Assembly (NCBI GenBank): GCA_051453625.1 | Contig: JBOZIK010000001.1 | Coordinates: 78,809,357 to 78,873,356, forward strand | Reading direction: 5' to 3' | Length of the DNA: 64,000 nucleotides | Source: Welwitschia mirabilis | Lineage: Eukaryota > Gnetophyta > Gnetopsida > Welwitschiales | Shown: piece by piece, positions 1 through 11,401 of the stretch | How the letters are laid out: each line of letters opens with the position of its first letter | Numbering within the stretch: the first letter of the stretch is position 1 | The notes under the pieces: generated by a model | Told to the model about the DNA's origin: nothing | The model's input: only the letters and a program-made list of their open reading frames with translations | Databases searched by the model: none | Position numbers and translations under genes: made by a program

Positions 1-640
1 AATTACACCCTGAAATTGTAATAACCTATCAATTTTTTTAATTTTGTTATCTTTAAGAAGTTCTACTATTAATTGTTTTATATTTTAATTTTTGAAAACA
101 TATTTTAAGCTATTATGAATGAAATAAAAGAATTAGATGCATCTAGATCCACTAAAATTCATCCAACAAAGTTTAACGGGGTACATATGGTCCCCAAGAT
201 TGCTTCTAGTTAGCTATTTTCTTTAGAGACTGAGGCATATAAATTTGTACCATTAGTTGATGTCACTTCCTATTTCTTCATTCTAAGGTAGTTCCTAGCA
301 TAATGAGGTCCATGAAAAATGTAACAACTTATTTTATTAAAATCATCAGTTGTATTATCTAAAGAGATCTATTTCTTGGTTGTTTAAAGTCTGTTTCTTT
401 CTATAGTAAGATGATTCTACATTATTCCTTAAGCCTAGTGCACTTTCCTATTAATCACTTTAGCCATATTTGTCCTTCTTATTCCTTTTACCATTGTTAT
501 ACTTATTTTGAATGGTCTCTTTATAGGTTACATCTTGCTAGCTTACTGATGCTTTCTCTTTTTTCTTTAGAAATTTTATTCATAGTCCTTGCCTCCATAC
601 TAATCCAAGCCTTTTATATAGGCTTAGCAATATTTTTTGG
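1..640. other. Unassigned AT-rich sequence next to a gypsy gag
   Basis: I recognise no gene here. The stretch lies on the pol side of the minus-strand gypsy gag at 641-1,240, so it may be the decayed continuation of that element, but I found no protease or RT motif. The word TGTAATAACC at 18-28 repeats the LTR edge seen at 1,300, but the following sequence is not alike. Short open frames here have no family resemblance. Confidence 0.3.
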
Positions 641-1240
641 CTGAAATAACTTAAACTTAATTTTAAATTATGGGGTGTAATTAAACCATAAATCCCCTTA
701 ATTTAACTTCTTCTCTACCTACTATTTCAGGAACATACCTCAAAAGCTCCATAAACTTGTATTCATATTGAGCTATTGTCATAAAATCTTGTATAAGCTT
801 ATAGAGTTCTATTATGTTGATACTCTTATAAAATTAAAAAATATATCTTCATCTAAATCTTCTTTTAAACTCCTCCCATGTTAATTGTACCAAGATGATC
901 TTAACTTATTCACATCCCACCATAAGGCTACTTCTTTAACTATTTAGTGAGTTGCCAATATAGCTTTTTGTTTTAAAGTAAAATTATATAACTTTAATTC
1001 TTTACATATATAAATCAATCAAGCTTCCACATCCACAATATTATCTAAAACTTCAAACACTAGGAGATTTCTCATTTTAAATTGCATCATTATTTTTCTA
1101 AGTAATTCTTTATTGTCCATGCTATTTCTTTGTTCATGCAATTCACCTTTTAAGTTATTAACAACATCTACTAAAGTCTTAAATTTATTAGTTGGAGTTA
1201 TTTCTCTTTTTAGGGCTATATTGATCATTTTTCCTTAATC
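641..1240 (-). pseudogene. Ty3/gypsy gag fragment (retrotransposon gag domain)
   Basis: On the minus strand the sequence encodes a decayed capsid-type gag domain. The stretch around 680-900 reads LTWEEFKRRF, followed by AQYEYKFMELLRYVPE. These match the conserved W-x2-F-x3-F core and the 'Y..KF..L.RYVP' segment typical of plant Ty3/gypsy gag. The N-terminal part is open from 1,228 to 1,019, contains NNLKGELHEQRNS, and ends in a stop before the capsid motif. Gag would form the virus-like particle. A PBS at 1,284-1,298 and an LTR edge at 1,300 lie directly upstream on the same strand, which fits a 5' LTR-PBS-gag order. Frame breaks make it non-functional. Confidence 0.75.
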
Positions 1241-1283
1241 CACTAATATTCAAATACAACACACACATCCCTCATTAAACGTT

Positions 1284-1298
1284 GGCTTTAATACCAAA
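1284..1298 (-). promoter_or_regulatory. Primer binding site (tRNA-iMet type) of the gypsy fragment
   Basis: The minus strand reads TTTGGTATTAAAGCC, one or two transitions from the usual plant tRNA-iMet-complementary TGGTATCAGAGC. It lies one base from the LTR edge TG at 1,300 and upstream of the gag fragment. Confidence 0.7.
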
Positions 1299-1299
1299 A

Positions 1300-1918
1300 T
1301 GTAATAACCATTTTTAAACCAAGAAATACAATTAAGTCTATCATTTATATGCAAAAGATAAGATTCCTTAGATTAAGAATTTAATAAAAATCTAATTATC
1401 AAGAAATTTGTGTGTGGTCTACCAAGATATAAATGTGAAAATCTTACCTGACTAAGGTGTGATGTCAAACTATGCTACTTAAAATAAATTTCTAAACTAT
1501 TAATCATTTTCATGGTCTAAAATAAAGATCCCTTTCTATGCATTTTAATTATTAAACAATTAACTTTTTTAGCTAAAAGTATATTTCCTTTTATTAAAAA
1601 TTTCTTTTATCTAGCACAAATATTTATCTCAATTTGCTAAAATTATATTACATTAAATAATTAATAGTAATGTATACATACATACTCTCTCTCTTTCTTA
1701 AACTTATACATAAGTTTACCTAAATATTCCAAGTATACAATCTACTAGAATAATCTTTTTTGAAATAAGATAAATTAATTGAACATGATAGTAGTATGAA
1801 GCAAATGGCCTAATGTCTAAAAATTTACTATATCAGGATTAATGAATAAATTATAAGCTACATTGTATTTAAACATAAATTCTAAGAAGGATGGCCAAAG
1901 AGCTGGTTACTTATTGCA
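1300..1918 (-). repeat. Candidate 5' LTR of the minus-strand gypsy fragment
   Basis: The edge next to the PBS begins TGTAATAACC on the plus strand, which is the LTR 3' end read on the minus strand. The outer edge is uncertain. GGTTACTTATTGCA at about 1,905-1,918 resembles the inverted end with a small insertion, so I used it as a provisional limit. There is no second copy to test this against. Confidence 0.4.
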
Positions 1919-2850
1919 AAGTCCAAGTGTAAAAGAGAGGGGCGGGGAGCGGGAGGAGGTGGGGGGCGGGGGTAGCGAAGGTGGGGACATAGGTATGGGG
2001 TGGGAGGTAAAAATAAAGGAGCCATAACCATGAATGCCATAACCATGAGCTATGCATTCAGATTTATTGGAACTTAGGTAAAAAAGACTAAATGTATAAT
2101 AAAAAGGAGAAATACTAAACATGATCTTAAGGGGGAAAATTAGAGTAAACAAATAAAAATTTTTTATCATAATTGAGTTGCATTAGATGATAAGATAGGA
2201 AAATAAAGGGTGATAAAAACAGTGACAACTACAACCACAAAGAAAATTGGGAGCAAATAACAGTAACATGACGATCTAGTTTACAGAATTTTAGAACTAT
2301 TGGTTCATAAAGACAAAATACAAGGATTCAATGGATCAAAATTTTATACTTAAAATAATATCATAATAAGATAAAAAGCCACAGTTTTAAGAATGATGTC
2401 AGACAAATTAAGAACTATCATTTGCTTAAATGCAAACCCTGAAAATAACTAAGATGATTTAGAAAAAATTTACACATCTAATGACATAAACAAAAAATGA
2501 TTTCACTAGATTAGAATGCCTAGTAAACTGAGTAAAATCAAAAGGAGAATGATTAACCTAGAAAAGATAGGGAATGACAATTAAAGAACTTAGAAAAACT
2601 AGGAGGAAGATAATCTACCAGAAAGAGGTAGGGGTTTGACTATATAAAGAACACATTTAGAGCATAAAATTTAACTTTAGAGGGGCTGGCCTAAGGGCTA
2701 AGAGAGATCAACCTAGAATTAAAGAGGTATAGAATTTAATGACCAATCTTCATGAATATAGACACCAATTGTTAAGATAGGAAGATTAGATAAAGGAAAA
2801 TATACATACTTAAGGATAAGATTCTAGGATTTGCAAAGAAAAAAAAAACA
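1919..2850. other. Unassigned spacer with a G-rich tract
   Basis: No coding similarity was recognised. The notable feature is a G-rich plus-strand tract at about 1,935-2,008 with many runs of three to six G, in otherwise AT-rich DNA. The rest is A-rich plus-strand sequence without clear repeats. It may include the 3' UTR and 3' LTR of copia A, which should lie here, but I found no partner LTR. Confidence 0.3.
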
Positions 2851-4330
2851 ATCTTAAAATAAATGTTTAAATAAGATATTAGCAAGTTGTTAATATATGG
2901 ATACATATTCAAGTCTCATGTCCTTAGAATCAACATGATATCTAATTAAGTAATGTCTAATATTAATGTGTTTCATGCAAGAATGTAAAATAAAATTTTG
3001 GAGATGTTGATGATGCTAGAGTTATTACAAAATACTAGAGTGTTTTGAGTTATGAATGTTAAGATCTTTTAAGACATGATGAATTCATAGGACTTGAGTT
3101 ACATAATTACTACTGGCTACATACTCTAATTTATTGGTAGATAAAGTAATAAAAGTTTATTTCTTACTAGACCAACTAACTAGATAAGATCTTAAAAAAT
3201 AACAATGTTCACTATTAATCTTCCTATTTTGTTTAGAATCAGTCTAATTCACCTCACAAAAAGTAAGTAAATCTCATAAATAATCTCTATAAGACTAAAT
3301 ACCATAGTTTAAAGTTTCTTTAACATATCTAAGAATTTATTTTATAGCTTTAAAATGAGATTTATTTGGTTTAAATTGATATTTGACACATAGTCCTACC
3401 AATAACGTAATGTTAGTTTGGCTAGCCATTAGATAAAATAGGCTTCTAATCATATCTTATATGGCTTAATGTTAACATCCTTGCTATCATTATTTACACT
3501 AACCTTATTATTTATTCCCATAATCATAGAGATTGATTTGCAATTCTCTAAGTCAAATTTATTTATCAATTCATTTGTAAACTTCTGTTAGCATAAGAAA
3601 ATATCATATTTTATTTATTTAATACGTAATCTAATAAAAATATAAAGCTTTGGATTATTTCAAAAGTGTTAGTCATAATCTTGATAAAATCATGTAACAT
3701 TAAGTCCATGATATAGCCAAAGATAATATCATCTACACATATTTGAACAAGTAAGAAATTAGAATTAACCCTCTTAATGAATAAAGTTTATCAATTTTAG
3801 CTATAAAAAGTTACACTCTATAAGAAAAGAGGTTAATTTTTCATACCATACTCTTGATGCTTGTTTAACTCTATATAGTGCCTTTTTTAATTGGTAGACA
3901 TGGCTAGGATACCTTAGTTCTTTGAAACTTTGGGGTTGTTCTACAAAAAAAAATATCATTTAAAGTACCACTTAAAAAGTACTTTTTACATTCACTTGAT
4001 AAGATTATAATCTATAATTGGAGAAAATATTTCTTCAAACTTTATTCCTTTCATCTAGTTAAATCTTTATGTCACTAATCTAGATCTAGTTCTTATAGTT
4101 TAAGAACATTCATTTAGCTTGTTCTTGAAGACCATTTATTCCTATTACATTGTGATTATCAGTTCTTAAAATAGGTTCTCATATATCATTCTTTTTACAT
4201 GATTAAGTTCTTCTTGCATAGCATTTATCCACATTCATCATTTTATCTTTTTTAAAAGTCTTAGGTCCCAAGGTAGAGATAAAATACACACTATCACAAA
4301 TAGAACTTTTTATATTTATGTTGTTAAAGA
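2850..4330 (-). pseudogene. Copia A reverse transcriptase and RNase H fragment
   Basis: Minus-strand remnant of the RT-RNase H part of a copia polyprotein, which copies element RNA into DNA and degrades the template. The RT catalytic box is visible as QICVDDIIF near 3,722-3,752. Upstream at 4,140-4,270 is a copy of the RT N-terminal 'NVIGINGLQ' region. RNase H segments include LVSWSSKK near 3,160 and HINIRHYLI near 2,950. Multiple stops and frameshifts are present. The left edge is set where similarity fades and the right edge is the insertion point of element Y. Confidence 0.85.
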
Positions 4331-5648
4331 TGTGGGATTGAGAACCATAGAGGTGGGGGAAGGGGTGGAGGAGGAATTAAGAGGTTTCTAAAAATATTCA
4401 AATAAATTCATGATATAAACTTGTTTGAAATGAATCACTAAAAACTTTGTGCATCTAAACTGAAAGTATTCTAAAAAATGAAAATAATGGAAAGCATAAA
4501 AATACGGATCATGTGCACACAAGTTTTATAGTGATTTAGGAAAACCCCTTACTCCACTCTTAATGATCATCTTATCAGCAAGCCTGATCTAGATCTCTAT
4601 TAACTCTTCTAGGTATTGTAGGTTTACCTATAACCTTTACAAATGGACTTCTTATGAAGGACTAATCTCAACATTTTCAAATGAACTTTCTTTGAAGGCT
4701 TAGTCTCAATCTTTTCAAAAGGATTTTTTCTGAAGGCTTAGTCTCAACCTTTTTCTAGAAATCATGGTAGTGATGATAAAATGACCAAGTGCACTGGTAA
4801 CACTCCTTCTATGGGTTAATGAAAGTAATGGAGCACTTCTCCTGTAAATAATACAATCCATGAATAATGAAGTACAATGATCAATCACCAAGATACAATA
4901 GTTTAACCCAGGATTAAAAAGCTTTTATAGTGATTTCAGTCTTGACTATTTATAATGAATGGTTTTTAAGATTATTACAATTGAAAATGCACTTCCAATG
5001 GCTACAAAATGACTACATAATAGATAAAATTTGCATTTTCGTTCTAGCTAGTTGTCCACTCCTGGTGCCATCACTTAAACATGTTACCCAAAAAAAACTT
5101 TTTCATCATCCTAGATTCTTATAAATTCATATCCCATTGATCCCTCAGGGTTTAGTTGACTGCTCATTCGGTTGCCTACATATCTGTCTGGTCGCTTGCT
5201 TGATCCTGATAAAATCCATCCCAGTTTTCTGCATCAGGTCTAGTTGACCCCTCAGGCATCTGGTCAACCCCTTGATGATTCGTTTAGGAGTATGAGATGC
5301 ATAGTGCTTAGGTCTAGTTAATATTTCATAGGTCCGGTCAACCCCTTGATGATTAGTTTAGAAGTACTATTCTTAGGTTCATAGGTCTAATCAATCCCTC
5401 AGAAGTCTGGTCAATACCTCTAAACTTAATTCAATTCTAAGAGTTCGCTCTAAGTGCAGTTACTCCTTAGAAGTCTGATTGACCCCTTAAGAGGGTAATA
5501 AAACTTGATAGGTTTTAGGATCAAAATGTAACATTCATAGCTTCAGCTTCTAACTTGCAAGTAATCAATATTTTTTGCACAAGATACAACAAATTTCGCT
5601 TCACAGAAAACATTAGTTTGACATCAATTGATAATTCATAATCCAATA
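4331..5648 (-). repeat. 3' LTR of element Y
   Basis: A direct repeat of 10,144-11,401. Both begin on the plus strand with TGTGGGAT(T/C)(G/A)AGAACC and end with CATAATCCAATA. On the element strand the LTR starts TATTGGATTATG, presumably from TGTTGG, directly after a purine-rich PPT. The LTR holds a run of degenerate GGTCAACC/GGTTGACC words at about 5,150-5,500. At 1,318 bp it is 60 bp longer than its partner. Confidence 0.92.
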
Positions 5649-5665
5649 GTCTCTCCATTTGACAT
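5649..5665 (-). promoter_or_regulatory. Polypurine tract of element Y
   Basis: The element strand reads ATGTCAAATGGAGAGAC immediately before the 3' LTR. This matches the usual copia layout in which a purine run ending GGGAGAT primes plus-strand synthesis next to TGTTGG. Confidence 0.75.
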
Positions 5666-6339
5666 TGATGGCAAACATTCCTTAGTTGTAAAATATTGAA
5701 ATTGAAAAAAATCCCCCCTCATGAAATGACTATAAATCTTTACAAAAATATTAGTTAATTTATAACAATATAAACATTTTCAAAAGACCTCAATTTTTGC
5801 CAAAATTTAAAGATAAGTTTAGATGCCAAAAATATATATGATAAATGACATTTTGATCATGAATAATTGATTAATCATATAATATATTAGAAATTTTAGT
5901 TCATATGGAAATTAGATTTGCAATCACAAACTAAGATACAAATTATATAGCATAAAAACAAGTGCAAATTCTCTATTATGTTAAAATAAGCAGTACAAAT
6001 TCTATTATATCTGGAATCATCTAAAAAAACTAATCAATTCTCCCCCTTTTGACATCAATAATAAAGGAAAGAAATAGACAAGGAAGAAATAAAAACATAA
6101 GCATAAAGAAAAGATCTAAATAGATTCCTCTTCTGTGGCTGCCTTCCACTCTAAGATTTCAGCTTCATCTAAAGTATCCTACAAAATTGATAGGGTCTAG
6201 GTGACTGGGCTTTTATGCTAGTTGACTAATCATGTTCAATCAACTAAATCATAGATATAGTTAACCATCCTGCAAGCAGCTAAAGGATGGTGAGATAACC
6301 CCTAGTTCATTTTAGAGACAAAAAAAAGTATTAAAATTC
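5666..6339 (-). other. 3' untranslated spacer of element Y
   Basis: About 0.67 kb between the RNase H end and the PPT. I found no coding motif. It is AT-rich with no internal repeat that I can see. Confidence 0.55.
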
Positions 6340-7001
6340 AGGGGTTTAGCAAAAATATCTACCAGTTATTGATCTGTACTAATAAAGTTCATAGTAATAT
6401 TTCCTTTTTCTGCTTGATCTCATAAAAAGTGATGGCTTAGCTTAATATGTTTAGTTCTTGAGTGATGAACAGGATTTTTAGAAATGTTTATTACACTGGC
6501 ATTATCATAAAAGATAGGAACTTATTTAAAATTTACACTAAAATCCTTTAGCATTTGTTTCATCCATAAAATATGAGTATAAAAACTTCCTATTGCAATA
6601 CATTTAGCTTCTACTATTGAAAGGGAGATTGAATTTTGTTTCTTACTTATCCATCCTACTAAGTGTGAATTTAAAATAAAACAATTTCCACTTGTTATAT
6701 TTCTATCATCCTTACATTTAGCCTAATTCACGTTACTAAAACCTGTAAGCTTAAAGGATGTCTCTGTAGGATACCACAAACCATAATCATATGTGTCTTT
6801 TACATATCTAATTATTCTTTTTACTGCTTGTAAGTGTGATTCTTTTGGTTGGGACTGATACCTTGCACATTCTCTGATACTAAACATAATGTCTGGTCTA
6901 CTTATAGTTAAATATAATAAACTTCTAATCATAACCCTATAAAGTTTTTGATCTACTAATTTTCCATTCTCATCCAAACTTACTTTATAAGATGTTGACA
7001 T
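6340..7001 (-). pseudogene. Element Y RNase H and RT thumb region
   Basis: The open stretch 7,001-6,723 encodes the conserved start of the copia RNase H region, including RPDIMFSIRECARYQ and ESHLQAVKRIIRYVK. Downstream to about 6,340 the similarity continues through stops, with a recognisable segment near the 'TKHIDIRHHF' position of the family read here as ELNILS*AITF. RNase H would remove the RNA template during reverse transcription. Stops at conserved positions indicate it is inactive. Confidence 0.85.
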
Positions 7002-7740
7002 AAAAGTATCAGTTGTTTTTATGGTTTTTAATCCATAATGTTTGATTAATATTTTGCATATTTAGATTGAGAAATAAATATTCCATCCTTGGATTATTTA
7101 ATGTATAATAGAAGAAACATTTTCACTTCACCAAACATGCTTTTTTCAAAATGTGTTGTCATAATAGTTAAAAATTCTTTTGAGAACCTTTTATTTGAGG
7201 CACCAAATATGATATCATCTACATAGATTTGTATAATAATGAAATTCTTCCTCAAGTTCTTCACAAATAAGGTTTTATCTACTATTCTATGAATATATCC
7301 ATTATCATTTAAAAATAAGGCTAGCTTTTTATACCAAGCTCTTGAAGCTTTCTTTAATCCATACAAGGCTTTCTTAAGCCTATAAATATGATTAGTTTTA
7401 TGAGGATTAATAAAACCTTGAGGTTGCTCTACATAAACTTCTTCATTTAAGGTACCATTTAAAAAGGCACTCTTAACATCTATTTGATACACTTTGAAAA
7501 TTTTAAAAGCTATAAAAGACAAAAACATTCTAATTCTATCTAGCCTTACAACAAGAGCAAAAGTATCACTTACATCAATGCCTTCTATTTGGTTGTAGCC
7601 TTGTGATACCAATCTTGCCTTGTTTTTAATGACATTATTTTCTTCATCATATTTTTTTTGAAAATCCACTTATTCATAATGATTTGATCTTTCTAAAAAT
7701 CTCCAAACATCATTTTTCTTGAACTATTGTAATTCATTTT
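7002..7740 (-). pseudogene. Element Y reverse transcriptase domain
   Basis: The clearest coding block in the window: 191 codons are open from 7,669 to 7,094. RT motifs appear in order: KARLVSQGYNQIEGID (fingers), VYQIDVKSAFLNGTL (motif A with its Asp), LKKASRAWY, and IYVDDIIFGA (catalytic YVDD). These are diagnostic of Ty1/copia RT and close to the SIRE type. The frame breaks on both sides, towards RNase H at 7,094 and towards the integrase linker near 7,670. The RT itself could look intact although the polyprotein is not. Confidence 0.95.
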
Positions 7741-8950
7741 GCATTGCCATCATCCATTCCTCATGATTTTTAGCTTCTTCAAATTTCTTTGGCTCTATTT
7801 TAAAAACATAATAAATGTGAGCACATAAATTCTTCATAGAACTTCTTATCTTTATTTTTGAACTAACTTCTCCAATAATAGATTCTGATGAGTAATCTTT
7901 TACCTCTTTGAACACTTTAGTTATGACTTCTTTTGCAGAAGCTTCATTATTTTTAGTAGTAACTTCATTAGTTGTGAGGATACTTGTAGATATGACTTCC
8001 TTATCAATTGAACAATTTGGCATTGTGTTAATCTCATTAATTTATACATTAATTGACTCTTATACCATTAAACTTCTCTTATTAAAAACTCAATATGCTT
8101 TACTTCTAGTTGAGTAACCTAAAAATATAGCTTCATCGGCTTTAGAGTCAAATTTTCTTAAATGTTTTCTATCTTTCAGCACATAGAATTTACTTCCAAA
8201 GACTTTAAAATATGAAACGTTAGGTTGTATTTCTTTCTATAATTCATATGAATTTTTATCTATCTTCGGTCTAAGATAAACTCTATTAATAATATAGCAT
8301 GCTATGCTAATAGCCTTAGCCTAAAATGATTTAAGAACCTCCTTATTATTTAACATAGTTTGTGCCATTTCTTGGAGGACTCTGTTCTTTCTTTTAGCTA
8401 TACCATTTTGTTGTGGCATTTTAGGAGTTGAAAATTGGTGATCAATTCCATTATCAATGCAATATTACTCAAACAAATGGTTCTCAAATTCACCACCATG
8501 ATTACTTCTTATTTTCTTTATGATATACCCTTTCTTATTTTAAATCTTGTTACATATCTCAATCTAATATTTGTATATTTTAGATTTTTTTAACAAAAAA
8601 TCAACACATGGATATCTAGAGAAGTTATTTACCATAATAAGAAATATAGTTTACCACCTAAACTTCAAGTTTAAGCAGAGCCTACCAAGTCCATATGAAT
8701 GAGCTCTAACGGCATAGTTATGGAAGTTTTACTTGTATGTGAAGTTCTAATCTATTTTCCCTTTTGGCATGCATTACATAAACCCTATTTTTCTACATTT
8801 ATCTTAGGAATACCTTTCATAATATTTTTACAAATAATTATTTTTAATTGATCATAATTAACATGATCTAATTGTGTATGCCAAAGATCTTCTTGAATAA
8901 CATGAGAAAAATAACATAAGAAAAATGATTGATTTATGATATAAACATTA
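7724..8950 (-). pseudogene. Element Y integrase and linker
   Basis: Minus-strand integrase, which would insert the cDNA into the genome. From the N-terminus at about 8,890 I read DLWHTQLDHVNYDQLK and CNACQKGK (HHCC zinc domain), ELIHMDLVGSA (start of the catalytic core), NHGGEFEN near 8,500 (second Asp region), PQQNGIAKRKN (the Glu position of the DDE core is replaced by Lys here), YFKVFG and IFLGYST. The C-terminal linker 8,023-7,724 is open and acidic and leads into the RT. Several stops are present. Confidence 0.9.
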
Positions 8951-8951
8951 T

Positions 8952-9330
8952 CTATTCTATTTTCTCTAAGGATAACATCGTTTGATTTGCATGCAAAATT
9001 TCACATTTAGACTTATCAAAAACTACCTTGTGACCTTTGTCAAATATTTGGCTAATACTTAATAAATTATGCTTTAGTACATTTACATATAAGACTTCAT
9101 TAATTCTAGGTAATTTACCTCCTCTAATGCCTTTTATTCTCTCTATTTTTGCTCTTCCATTATCATTAAAAGTCACTTCTTCTCCATCAAAGTTGCTTAA
9201 TTTCTTGAATCTGGATTTGTCTCCCATCATATGTCTTAAGCATCCACTATTCAAATACCAGCTATTGCTATTTGAAAACTTGAAAGCTATCTACATTAAG
9301 AGACTTTTTAAATCATTATCTTTTACACAC
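8952..9330 (-). pseudogene. Element Y aspartic protease and pre-integrase region
   Basis: The open segment 9,254-8,952 starts at the protease active-site region, read as NSGCLRHMMGDKSRF. The family has DSG, so the catalytic Asp is replaced by Asn. It continues through HNLLSISQIFDKGHKVVF, the conserved stretch before the GAG-pre-integrase domain. Protease would cut the polyprotein. The upstream part (9,255-9,330) carries YLNSG-like flanking sequence with a stop. Confidence 0.88.
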
Positions 9331-9559
9331 TTAGTATTTTTAGACTTATGTGGTATACCTCCTTTTGGAATAAATTAAAAGGAAAAAAAAAGGGGGCTAA
9401 ATTTGAAAATAGCATTAGTTTTCTAGCATTGCAAGAATGTTTCAAATATCTTATCTTACCACAAAAATGAAAAGTAACTTAAGAAATGAACTTACTTTGC
9501 CAAGTTACTTGATTTTATTGACTTTATGCTTTTTGGGGGATAAAGCCAATACCTAACTT

Positions 9560-9970
9560 ATCACCAATAGGTCTCCGAACTCCAAGCATCTATTCTAATT
9601 TCGAAGAACCACTAGAAAATTTATTAACAAAATGAGATAAGACTTTTACCTATAAAATGAGATAAAAATTTTTATATTTAATCTTTTTTTACTTTGATTC
9701 TATTTCCTCCTTTTCTTTGTTAAGAAGCTTTATAATCTTGTTTAGATCATTTATCCTCTTTGCCAACTTGTTACATTTCAAGTATAGTTCTTGATAAGTA
9801 TCTTCTAGATCATCTTTTTCTTCATTAATCACATTCAAATCATCAAGCTCGGATGTGCTAGGCAAGTTTTGTAGAGGAATCACAATCACCATGAAAGATA
9901 GTCTTCTATCTCCATCAAATTCTTGACTTAAACTGTTGTCATTTTCCCATGTCTCCTTTGCATGTTCACA
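9560..9970 (-). pseudogene. Element Y gag tail (coiled coil) without gag N-terminal domain
   Basis: The segment 9,892-9,689 is a charged heptad-like helix (ELYLKCNKLAKRINDLNKI), as found after the zinc knuckle in SIRE gag. Just upstream at about 9,960-9,930 is ETWENDNSLSQEFDGD, corresponding to the acidic 'TWSDSD' region that normally follows the zinc knuckle. The capsid-like UBN2 domain and CCHC motif that should precede it are absent, because the PBS lies only about 170 bp further upstream. This points to an internal deletion. Confidence 0.75.
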
Positions 9971-10130
9971 ATTTACAATCTACTTGAAAATATATGTACA
10001 AACTATCCAAAATATACTAATGAGAGTATAGGTGTCTAAGGTAGGCATAGTTGAAAATAAAATAGTGGGATTACTCATTTTGGATTCTAGAGTCTAGATT
10101 AATTAAAATCTTAATACAGACTCAACTTGC

Positions 10131-10143
10131 CTCTGATACCAAA
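10131..10143 (-). promoter_or_regulatory. Primer binding site of element Y
   Basis: The element strand reads TTTGGTATCAGAG, continuing GCAAGTTGAGTC. This is the canonical tRNA-iMet PBS with no mismatch in the core, and it abuts the LTR at 10,144. Confidence 0.93.
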
Positions 10144-11401
10144 TGTGGGATCAAGAACCCTAGAAAGGGGAGGGGGTTGAATAGGTTTCTAAAAATATTC
10201 AAATAAATTCATAATATAAACTTGCTTAAAATCAATCACCAAAAAACTTATACATAAACATTGAAAGTATTTTGAAAAATAAAAATTATAGAAAGCACAA
10301 AAATATTGATCATGTGCACGCAAGTTTTATAGTAGTTCAGGAAAACCCCCTACTTCACTCTCGATAATCAGCTTATTACCAAGCTTGATCGAGATTTTTA
10401 TTAACTCTTCTAAGTATTTCAAGTTTACCTATAATATTTATAAATGAAATTTTTCTGAAGGCTTAGTTTCAAACTTTTTAAGAGAAGTTTTCTAAAGGCT
10501 TAGTCTCAACCTTTTCAAACAGACTTTTTTTGAAGGCTTAGTCTCAACATTTTCTAGAAATTATGGTAGTGATGATATAATACCCAAGTGCACTAGTATC
10601 ACTCCTTCTATGGCTCAATGAAAGTAATGGAGCAATTCTCCTATAAATGATACAATCTATGAACAATGGAGTACAATGATCAATTACTAAAATATAATAG
10701 TTCAGCCTAAGATCAAAAATCTTTTACAGTGATTTCACTCTTGGCTACTTATGATAAAACAACTACATAAAAGATATAAAATTTGCATTTCCATTCCATC
10801 CGGTTGTCTTCTTAAACATTTAGTTGACCCCTCCTAGTATTGTCACTTAAACAGGTATCCTGAGTAAACATTTCGGTCATTCTAGTTTCTTACAGCTTCA
10901 TGTCTAGTCGATCGTTCATCTTATCACCCACATATCTATCTGGTTGCCTACTTAATCCTAATAAAATCTATCCTAGTTTTCTGCATTAGGTTCAGTTAAC
11001 TCCTCAGGTATCTGGTTAACCCCTTGATGGTCAGTTTAGGAGTATTAGATGCATAGTGCTTGGGTCTGGTCAATCCCTCATAGGACTGATCGATCCCTTG
11101 ATGATCAGTTTAGGAGTATTGTTCTCAGGTTTATAGGTCCAATTAACCCCTCAGAAGTCTGGATAATCCCTTTAAATTTAGTTTAATTCTAAGAGTTTGA
11201 TCCAAGTGTAGTTGACCTCTTAGAAGTCTGGTCAACCCCTCAAGAGGGTAATAAAACTGGACAGGTTTCAAGATTAAAATGTGATATTCATAGCTTCAGC
11301 TTTTGACTTGTAAGTGATCAATATTTTCTGCACAAGATACAATAAATTTTGCTTCATAGAAAACATTAATTTGACATAAATCAATAATTCATAATCCAAT
11401 A
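10144..11401 (-). repeat. 5' LTR of element Y
   Basis: Direct-repeat partner of 4,331-5,648. It shares the same ends and the same internal blocks: repeated '(T)TTTTCTGAAGGCTTAGTCTC'-like units near 10,450-10,550 and GGTC(A/G)A(C/T)CC words at about 10,820-11,250. There are many substitutions relative to the partner, so the insertion is not recent. Confidence 0.92.

Larger units (their letters stand above)
4331..11401 (-). mobile_element. Copia element Y (SIRE-like), gag-deleted, inserted in A
   Basis: A 7.07 kb minus-strand copia element with both LTRs (4,331-5,648 and 10,144-11,401), PBS, PPT, protease, integrase, RT and RNase H. The flanks are AAAGA at 4,326-4,330 and AAATA at 11,402-11,406, a 5-bp target duplication with one mismatch. 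It interrupts copia A between integrase and RT. Only about 170 bp separate the PBS from the post-zinc-knuckle gag tail, so the gag N-terminal and zinc-knuckle regions are missing. Its RT frame is the longest unbroken one in the window, so it is among the less decayed elements here. Confidence 0.92.

Noticed and set aside
411-644. 77-codon plus-strand open frame
   Set aside because: No family resemblance, hydrophobic composition from AT-rich DNA, and it lies beside a minus-strand gypsy fragment.
1907-2170. 87-codon minus-strand open frame with Pro/Ser-rich tail
   Set aside because: The Pro/Ser-rich part is the reverse translation of the G-rich tract; no other support.
9037-9378. 113-codon plus-strand open frame
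   Set aside because: Antisense shadow of the protease region of element Y.
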